Below are positions 1-5,903 of a stretch of DNA of 5,903 nt, piece after piece; position 1 is the first letter of the stretch; each line of letters opens with the position of its first letter. Origin of the DNA: VBDM01 sp049663805. GTDB taxonomy: Bacteria > Pseudomonadota > Gammaproteobacteria > Burkholderiales > SG8-39. The translations under genes were made by a program, and so were the position numbers. Location of the stretch: the NCBI GenBank assembly GCA_049663805.1, contig JBATEB010000181.1, positions 1 through 5,903 on the forward strand, read 5' to 3'. Under the pieces are notes generated by a model. The model was given only the letters and a program-made list of their open reading frames with translations, ran no database searches and was not told the DNA's origin.

Positions 1-1191
<1,191 letters not shown>

Positions 1192-1203
1192 GTCTGAACT
1201 CCG

Positions 1204-3315
1204 CTATTTCTTGTCTGTTTTTCCGGTTATCTTGCTGATGATGCCCTCGGCCACCTGCTTGGGCGCCTCGGAGTAGTGCTTGAACTCCATCGTGTAGGTG
1301 GCCCTGCCTTGGGTGAGCGAGCGCAGTTGCGTGGAATAGCCGAACATCTCCGCGAGCGGAACCTCGGCGCGAATCACCTTTCCGGCTCCGAGATCGTCCA
1401 TGCCCTGGAGCGCACCCCGGCGGGCGGAAAGATCGCCCATGACGTCGCCCATCTTTTCCTCGGGCGTCTCGACCTCGACCGCCATGATCGGCTCGAGCAG
1501 CGTCGGGGAGGCTTTGCGCATGCCGTCCTTGAACGCAAAGATCGCAGCCATCTTGAATGCGTTCTCGTTCGAGTCCACCTCGTGGTAGGAGCCGTCGAAC
1601 AGCGTCGCCTTGACGTCCACCACCGGGAACCCGGCGAGCACGCCGTCCTGGAGGGCTTCGTCGATCCCTTTCTTCACCGCCGGAATGTATTCGCGCGGGA
1701 CCCGGCCGCCCTTGATCGCGTCGATGAATTCGTTGCCGGTCCCGTGCGGCTGGGGTTCCAGCTTGAGCCACACGTGACCGTACTGGCCGCGTCCGCCGGA
1801 CTGGCGGATGAACTTTCCTTCCTGCTCGACCGCCTTCTTCATCGTCTCCCGGTATGCCACCTGGGGCGCGCCGACGTTCGCCTCGACGCTGAACTCGCGC
1901 TTCATGCGATCGACGATGATTTCGAGGTGCAGCTCGCCCATGCCGGAGATGATGGTCTGGCCGGATTCCTCGTCGGTATGCACGCGGAAGGACGGGTCCT
2001 CCTGCGCCAGACGGTGCAGCGCCACGCCCATCTTCTCCTGGTCGACCTTGGTCTTGGGCTCGACCGCGACGTGGATCACCGGGTCGGGGAATATCATCTT
2101 CTCGAGGATGATGACCTCGTCCGGATCGCACAGGGTTTCGCCGGTCGTAACGTCCTTGAGTCCCACCGCGGCGGCGATGTCGCCGGCGCGCACTTCCTTG
2201 ATCTCGTCGCGCTGGTTGGCGTGCATCTGCAAGAGGCGACCGATGCGCTCCTTGCGGCCGCGCACCGAGGTGTACACGGTGTCACCCGAATTGAGGACGC
2301 CCGAATAGACGCGGAAGAACGTGAGCTGGCCCACATAGGGATCGGTCATGATCTTGAAGGCGAGCGCCGCGAACGGTTCCTCGTCGCCGGGCTTGCGCGT
2401 GTCGGGCTTGCCGTCGTCGTCCTGGCCCTTCACCGGCGGAACGTCCACGGGAGCGGGCAGGTAGTCGATCACCGCATCGAGCATCGCCTGGACGCCCTTG
2501 TTCTTGAAGGCGGAGCCGCACAGCATCGGCACGATCTCGTTCCTGATCGTGCGCAGGCGCAGGCCGAGCTTGATGTCATCGGCCGAAAGGTCGTGCCCCT
2601 CGAGATACTTGTGCATCAGGTCGTCGTTGGCCTCGGCGGCGGCCTCCGCCATCTTGGCGTGCCATTCCTTGGCCTCGGCGAGAAGATTGGCCGGGATCTC
2701 GCGCATTTCGAACTTCATGCCCTGGGTGGAATCGTCCCAGTAGATCGCCTGCATGCGCACCAGGTCGACGACGCCCTCGAACTTCTCCTCGGCGCCGATC
2801 GGGATCTGGATCGGAACCGGATTGCCCTTCAGGCGGGTCTTGATATGGCCATAGGACTTGAAGAAGTCGGCGCCCTGGCGATCCATCTTGTTGATGAACG
2901 CGAGGCGCGGCACGCCATACTTGTTCGCCTGGCGCCAGACGGTCTCGGACTGCGGCTGCACGCCGGCGACCGCGTCGTAGACCATGCAGGCGCCGTCGAG
3001 CACCCGCATCGAGCGCTCCACCTCGATCGTGAAATCGACGTGGCCGGGCGTGTCGATGATGTTGATGCGGTGCTCGGGAAAATTGCCGTCCATTCCCTTC
3101 CAGAAACAGGTGGTCGCCGCCGAGGTGATGGTGATGCCGCGTTCGCGCTCCTGCTCCATCCAGTCCATGACCGTGGCGCCGTCGTGCACCTCGCCCATCT
3201 TGTGCGAGACGCCGGTGTAGAAAAGGATGCGCTCCGTGGTCGTGGTCTTGCCGGCATCGATATGCGCGCTGATGCCGATGTTGCGGTAACGCTCGATGGG
3301 GGTCTTGCGGGCCAC
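1204..3315 (-). CDS. fusA: Translation elongation factor G (EF-G)
   Basis: EF-G is the GTPase that drives tRNA-mRNA translocation and, with the recycling factor, splits ribosomes. With the chosen start the protein has 703 residues, the usual size. The G domain has AHIDAGKT at 17-24, RGIT at 59-62, DTPGH at 88-92 with catalytic His92, and NKMD at 142-145. A domain II beta-barrel, a domain III region (SGMGELHLEI), the domain IV tip (YHEVDSNENAF) and a domain V ending near GRATYTMEFKHY follow in order. I chose the GTG at 3313-3315 because family members begin M-A-R-K-T-P and AAGGTG lies six bases upstream. A GTG three codons earlier (3322-3324) is possible and would add M-L-Q. Glycine codons are mostly GGC (47 of 62 over the longer frame), typical of a highly expressed gene in a GC-rich genome. 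It sits between rpsG and tuf in the str operon. Confidence 0.97.
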   Translation of the reverse strand: MARKTPIERYRNIGISAHIDAGKTTTTERILFYTGVSHKMGEVHDGATVMDWMEQERERGITITSAATTCFWKGMDGNFPEHRINIIDTPGHVDFTIEVERSMRVLDGACMVYDAVAGVQPQSETVWRQANKYGVPRLAFINKMDRQGADFFKSYGHIKTRLKGNPVPIQIPIGAEEKFEGVVDLVRMQAIYWDDSTQGMKFEMREIPANLLAEAKEWHAKMAEAAAEANDDLMHKYLEGHDLSADDIKLGLRLRTIRNEIVPMLCGSAFKNKGVQAMLDAVIDYLPAPVDVPPVKGQDDDGKPDTRKPGDEEPFAALAFKIMTDPYVGQLTFFRVYSGVLNSGDTVYTSVRGRKERIGRLLQMHANQRDEIKEVRAGDIAAAVGLKDVTTGETLCDPDEVIILEKMIFPDPVIHVAVEPKTKVDQEKMGVALHRLAQEDPSFRVHTDEESGQTIISGMGELHLEIIVDRMKREFSVEANVGAPQVAYRETMKKAVEQEGKFIRQSGGRGQYGHVWLKLEPQPHGTGNEFIDAIKGGRVPREYIPAVKKGIDEALQDGVLAGFPVVDVKATLFDGSYHEVDSNENAFKMAAIFAFKDGMRKASPTLLEPIMAVEVETPEEKMGDVMGDLSARRGALQGMDDLGAGKVIRAEVPLAEMFGYSTQLRSLTQGRATYTMEFKHYSEAPKQVAEGIISKITGKTDKK

Positions 3316-3336
3316 TTGCAGCACCTTCGCTTCCTA
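3316..3336 (-). promoter_or_regulatory. fusA ribosome binding region with two possible GTG starts
   Basis: On the minus strand the rpsG stop TAG (3336-3334) runs directly into GAAGCGAAGGTG. AAGGTG (3327-3322) is six bases before the GTG at 3315, the start that gives the conserved EF-G N-terminus. The GTG inside that motif (3324-3322) could itself be a start, served by AGGA at 3335-3332, which overlaps the rpsG stop. Family conservation favours the downstream GTG. In either case fusA starts with GTG, and its binding site lies beside or across the rpsG stop, consistent with coupled translation. Confidence 0.6.
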
Positions 3337-3804
3337 GAACCGGTAATGGGCGAAAGCCTTGTTCGCCTCGGCCATCCGGTGAACTTCCTCGCGCTTCTTC
3401 ATCGCGCCGCCGCGGCCTTCGGAAGCTTCCATCAGCTCCCCGGCCAGGCGCGCATCCATGGACTTCTCGCCGCGTTTCTGCGCCGCTTCCCTGATCCAGC
3501 GCATCGACAGCGCCGCACGCCGAACCGGACGCACTTCCACCGGAACCTGGTAATTCGCGCCGCCGACGCGGCGGCTCTTCACTTCGACCATCGGCTTGAC
3601 GTTCTGAACCGCCTGGCTGAAGACTTCGAGGGGGTCCTTCCCCGACTTCGACTTGATGGTGTCGAACGCGTCGTAGACGATGTGCTCGGCGATCGATTTC
3701 TTGCCGCGCGTCATCAGCACGTTCACGAACTTCGCAACTTCGGCGTTGCCGTACTTCGGATCCGGCAGGATCTCGCGTTTGGGAACTTCTCTGCGTCTGG
3801 GCAT
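3334..3804 (-). CDS. rpsG: 30S ribosomal protein S7
   Basis: S7 is a primary 16S rRNA-binding protein that nucleates assembly of the 30S head and contacts E-site tRNA and mRNA. The 156-residue product matches the usual bacterial length. It shows the basic N-terminal arm (MPRRREVPKREILPDPKYG), the conserved MTRGKKSIAEHIVYDAF segment, the VEVRPVRRAALSMRWI stretch and the C-terminal MAEANKAFAHYRF. It starts at ATG 3804 with AAGG six bases upstream and follows rpsL after only 18 nt. In E. coli S7 represses its own translation through a site in a roughly 96-nt rpsL-rpsG spacer. The spacer here is too short to hold that structure, so any autoregulation must work differently. Confidence 0.98.
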   Translation of the reverse strand: MPRRREVPKREILPDPKYGNAEVAKFVNVLMTRGKKSIAEHIVYDAFDTIKSKSGKDPLEVFSQAVQNVKPMVEVKSRRVGGANYQVPVEVRPVRRAALSMRWIREAAQKRGEKSMDARLAGELMEASEGRGGAMKKREEVHRMAEANKAFAHYRF

Positions 3805-3822
3805 GGGAGACCTTGCTGTCGC

Positions 3823-4200
<378 letters not shown>

Positions 4201-4208
4201 TATTCGCG

Positions 4209-4212
4209 TTCC
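4209..4212 (-). promoter_or_regulatory. rpsL Shine-Dalgarno site abutting the leader U-run
   Basis: GGAA lies eight bases before the rpsL ATG, immediately after the run of five T residues that ends the leader hairpin. A structure or paused polymerase at the hairpin would therefore lie right beside the ribosome landing site. The motif is a modest match to the anti-Shine-Dalgarno sequence. Confidence 0.55.
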
Positions 4213-4258
4213 AAAAAGAACCGGGACGGCCCGTCATACCTGAAGAACGGCCGCCCCG
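4213..4258 (-). terminator. Terminator-like hairpin with U-run in the rpsL leader (possible attenuator)
   Basis: Read on the minus strand, the arm CGGGGCGGCC (4258-4249) pairs with GGCCGTCCCG (4231-4222). This makes ten base pairs, nine Watson-Crick and one G-U, closing a 17-nt loop (4248-4232). One G then separates the stem from TTCTTTTT (4220-4213). This is the form of an intrinsic terminator, but it lies between the rpsL promoter and the rpsL start, where it would act on the operon's own transcript. No T-run follows the hairpin on the plus strand, so it points toward rpsL. A predicted rpsL leader attenuator is known in Pseudomonas; whether this one is related was not tested. It could instead be a translational control hairpin, or stop antisense or upstream transcripts. 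Confidence 0.6.
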
Positions 4259-4277
4259 TGCTTAGCAAAGACCCGGG

Positions 4278-4307
4278 ATTCTACGCGGGAAATCCACCCG
4301 TGGTCAA
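4278..4307 (-). promoter_or_regulatory. Sigma70-type promoter of the rpsL-rpsG-fusA-tuf operon
   Basis: On the minus strand a -35 box TTGACC (4307-4302, five of six consensus bases) is followed after 18 bp by a -10 box TAGAAT (4283-4278, five of six). Transcription would begin near 4271, giving a leader of about 70 nt. Somewhat A/T-richer sequence (around 4308-4325) lies just upstream of the -35 box in an otherwise very GC-rich region and may act as a weak UP element. This is the best promoter match in the window and fits strong expression of translation genes. Confidence 0.75.
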
Positions 4308-4322
4308 CAAGTTATCTCGATT

Positions 4323-4516
4323 TCCGCCCTGTCCGCCATGCGCTTTTCAAGATGAGAAGATTCAAGCCGAACAAGGGGTCGCTTGTCCCCCGACCGCCCG
4401 CCGGCGACCGGGCCGGAATCCGGTCCCTCCCCCGGGGGCCCTTGGCGCCCGCGCGCCTTTGCGGCCCCTCCCGGGCCGAATACCCCCGGCCTGCGATCCT
4501 TTTCGCCGATTCCGGG
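4323..4516. other. GC-rich intergenic stretch with short palindromes, no gene seen
   Basis: Between the rpsL promoter and the flavin reductase gene I see no supported gene or structural RNA. The stretch holds short inverted repeats: GACCGG/CCGGTC (4406-4411 and 4420-4425), CCGGAATCCGG (4413-4423), the perfect palindrome CCCCCGGGGG (4429-4438) and GGCCG/CGGCC (4474-4478 and 4487-4491). TTCAAG occurs twice, 15 bp apart (4346 and 4361). None has a T-run that would make it a clear terminator. Some could be operators, but such matches are expected by chance in DNA of this composition. Confidence 0.5.
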
Positions 4517-4522
4517 TAGCAT
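4517..4522 (+). promoter_or_regulatory. Possible -10 box for the flavin oxidoreductase gene
   Basis: TAGCAT, preceded by GGG, lies 39 bp before the ATG at 4562. I could not find a convincing -35 hexamer at 16-19 bp upstream, so the promoter may be weak, activator-dependent or placed elsewhere. Confidence 0.3.
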
Positions 4523-4561
4523 TGGCTGCGTCAGAAAGCTCCCTCCAAGGAACGATTCGCG

Positions 4562-5677
4562 ATGAGCAGCCCCCTGTTTCAGCCCTTCCAGCTCCGCTCC
4601 CTCGCGCTCGAGAACCGCATCATGGTGTCGCCCATGTGCCAGTACTCCGCGGCCGACGGCAGCATGACCGACTGGCACCTCGCGCATCTCGGCATGCTCG
4701 CCAATTCCGGGGCCGCGCTGTTGTTCGTGGAGATGACGGATGTCGAGCCGATCGGCCGCATTACGCCCGGTTGCTCGGGGCTGTATTCGGACGCAAATGA
4801 GTCGGCGCTTGCCCGCGTGGTGAAATTCTGCCGCGCCCACGGGCAGGCAAAACTCGGCATCCAGCTCGGTCATGCCGGCAGGAAAGCCTCGACCAGCGCG
4901 CCTTGGGACGCGAGCAGGTCGCTCGCCCCGGAGGACGGCGGCTGGCAGCCGGTTGCCCCCTCGGCGGTCGCGATGGGCGAAGGCGAACGGGTACCGCGCG
5001 CGCTCACCCGGGCCGAGATCAAGGCACTCGTCGCGAAATTCGCCGATTCGACGCGCCGCGCCGGGCGAATCGGGTTCGATGCGATCGAGCTGCATTCGGC
5101 TCACGGTTATCTCATGCACGAATTCCTGTCGCCGCTCTCGAACCGGCGCGAAGACGAGTACGGCGGCTCGCTCGCCAACCGGATGCGCTTTCCGCTGGAA
5201 GTCTTCGCCGCCGTGCGCGAGGCGTGGCCGGAAGACAGGCCCCTTGGAGTACGCATCTCGTGCACCGACTGGGTCGAGGGCGGGTGGGATATCGAGCAGT
5301 CCGTCGTGTTTGCCCGGGAATTGAAGAAACTCGGCTGTGACTGGATCGATTGCTCGGGCGGCGGGCTGGTGAAGAACCAGGTGGTCCCCGTCGGACCCGG
5401 CTATCAGGTGCCCTTCGCCGAGCGCATCCGCAGGGACGCGGGCATCGTCACCGTTGCGATCGGCCTGATCACCCAAGCGGCACAAGCCGAGAAAATCATC
5501 GCCGAAAGCAAAGCCGACATGGTCGCGCTCGCGCGCGGCTTTCTCTGGGACCCGCGCTGGGCCTGGCACGCGGCCGCCGAGCTGGGAGCCCATGTCCGCG
5601 CTCCGCGGCAGTATTGGCGCGGCCGGCCGCTCGGCGCGGGAGCGATATTCGGCGAAACGCGCAGCAGGCCGCGCTAG
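4562..5677 (+). CDS. NADH:flavin oxidoreductase, Old Yellow Enzyme family (YqjM/XenA type)
   Basis: This is a cytoplasmic FMN-dependent ene-reductase of 371 residues that uses NAD(P)H to reduce activated C=C bonds, and in relatives nitro compounds; the physiological substrate is unknown. The TIM barrel carries the markers of the thermophilic-like (class II) OYE group, with numbering close to Bacillus YqjM: Cys26 and Tyr28 in SPMCQYS, Gln101 in GIQLGHAGRK, the substrate-binding pair His178/His181 in ELHSAHGYLMHEFLSP, Arg231 in GVRIS, VAIGLIT at 298-304, and the FMN-phosphate region ALARGFLWDP at 322-331. The C-terminal QYWRG (350-354) corresponds to the arginine finger that enters the neighbouring subunit in YqjM. 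The ATG follows AAGGA (4547-4551) at ten bases, and the next in-frame Met is residue 21, inside the conserved core. It is divergent from rpsL; a PAS gene starts 41 bp downstream. The names namA, yqjM or xenA would be by analogy only. Confidence 0.93.
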   Translation: MSSPLFQPFQLRSLALENRIMVSPMCQYSAADGSMTDWHLAHLGMLANSGAALLFVEMTDVEPIGRITPGCSGLYSDANESALARVVKFCRAHGQAKLGIQLGHAGRKASTSAPWDASRSLAPEDGGWQPVAPSAVAMGEGERVPRALTRAEIKALVAKFADSTRRAGRIGFDAIELHSAHGYLMHEFLSPLSNRREDEYGGSLANRMRFPLEVFAAVREAWPEDRPLGVRISCTDWVEGGWDIEQSVVFARELKKLGCDWIDCSGGGLVKNQVVPVGPGYQVPFAERIRRDAGIVTVAIGLITQAAQAEKIIAESKADMVALARGFLWDPRWAWHAAAELGAHVRAPRQYWRGRPLGAGAIFGETRSRPR

Positions 5678-5680
5678 AAT
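5675..5680 (+). promoter_or_regulatory. Possible -10 box overlapping the flavin oxidoreductase stop codon
   Basis: TAGAAT, the same hexamer as the rpsL promoter -10 box, includes the TAG stop of the upstream gene and lies 38 bp before the PAS gene start. No good -35 box is visible at 16-19 bp, so this is only a candidate; read-through from the upstream gene is equally possible. Confidence 0.3.
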
Positions 5681-5718
5681 TTTCGCGCCGCAGGCTGGCA
5701 ACGGATGAGAATGACCCC

Positions 5719-5903
5719 ATGAAAACCAGCCGAGACCCGGCGAAGGTGCAGGACGCGAAGGAGGCGCTGCAGTCGAGCGAGCAACGCCTCAGGAGCGTCC
5801 TCGAGATGTCCTCCGACTGGTACTGGGAGCAGGAGGAGAACCTGCGCTATACCGTGTTCTCGGGGACGACTTTCACAGAAACGGGATTCAAGCCGGGCAG
5901 CAT
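5719..5903 (+). CDS. PAS-domain signalling protein, N-terminal fragment
   Basis: Only the first 61 codons are in the window. After a short polar N-terminus comes a charged, probably helical segment (residues 11-29) leading into a PAS fold beginning near SSDWYWEQEENLRY (31-44), with the strand and turn that follow (SGTTFTETGF) visible. This 'SSDWYWEQ' pattern is familiar from PAS domains of betaproteobacterial sensor proteins, often coupled to GGDEF/EAL or histidine kinase output domains; the output here lies beyond the edge. No signal peptide or membrane segment precedes the PAS domain, suggesting a cytoplasmic sensor start. ATG 5719 has GGATGAG (5703-5709) about nine bases upstream. Two upstream ATGs (5705 and 5711) are in a different frame and meet a stop at once. 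The gene follows the flavin reductase after 41 bp on the same strand. Confidence 0.8.
   Translation, partial: MKTSRDPAKVQDAKEALQSSEQRLRSVLEMSSDWYWEQEENLRYTVFSGTTFTETGFKPGS

Noticed and set aside
4308..4325. Possible DnaA-box-like TTATC sequence near the rpsL promoter
   Set aside because: It does not match TTATNCACA, occurs once, and no origin-type cluster or dnaA/dnaN genes are present.
4346..4366. Direct repeat TTCAAG, two copies 15 bp apart, as a possible operator
   Set aside because: Six-base copies are too short to be convincing, and there is no regulator gene in the window to pair with them.
4474..4504. GGCCG/CGGCC hairpin followed by TTTT as a plus-strand terminator
   Set aside because: The stem is only about five pairs and the T-run is short and separated by several bases. 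No plus-strand gene ends upstream that would need it.
4383..4565. 60-codon plus-strand frame before the flavin oxidoreductase
   Set aside because: It needs a TTG start, is Pro/Gly/Arg low-complexity and has no clear ribosome binding site. It looks like a frame kept open by high GC content.
4304..5701. 465-codon minus-strand frame opposite the flavin oxidoreductase
   Set aside because: It is antisense to a gene with all OYE active-site motifs, and the predicted protein is Ala/Arg/Gly-rich without a recognisable fold.

Overview
The window comes from a GC-rich bacterial chromosome. The protein sequences look like Betaproteobacteria (Burkholderiales/Nitrosomonadales-type). The evidence is the N-termini of EF-Tu (MSKSKFERTKPHVNVGTIGH) and EF-G (ARKTPIERYRNIGISAH), a 156-residue S7, and the 'DWYWEQ' PAS signature in the last gene. 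This placement is inferred from recalled family sequences and no search was run.

Layout. Positions 1-4200 on the minus strand hold the complete 'str' operon in the order rpsL (S12), rpsG (S7), fusA (EF-G), tuf (EF-Tu). Spacers are 18, 18 and 12 nt. The tuf stop codon is the first three bases of the window, so any downstream gene (often rpsJ) lies outside. Positions 4201-4561 are a 361-bp divergent intergenic region. Its rpsL-proximal part carries a good sigma70-type promoter and a roughly 70-nt leader containing a 10-bp hairpin followed by a U-rich run, which looks like an attenuator. Its distal part is very GC-rich, with short palindromes and no supported gene. Positions 4562-5677 on the plus strand encode a complete YqjM/XenA-type Old Yellow Enzyme (FMN ene-reductase). 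From 5719 a plus-strand gene with an N-terminal PAS sensor domain begins and runs off the right edge.

How the genes work together. S12 and S7 are 30S proteins (decoding centre; head nucleation and E-site). EF-Tu delivers aminoacyl-tRNA and EF-G drives translocation, so the operon makes matched translation components from one promoter. The flavin reductase and the PAS gene share a strand and may be read together, but no functional link is visible.

The most notable points are the promoter/hairpin/U-run leader of rpsL, the very short rpsL-rpsG spacer that leaves no room for an E. coli-type S7 repressor site, and the codon use of tuf. In tuf 26 of 40 glycine codons are GGG, against 4 of 62 in the adjacent fusA, as counted by hand. 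No mobile element, CRISPR array, tRNA or rRNA was seen, and I found no convincing new biological system.
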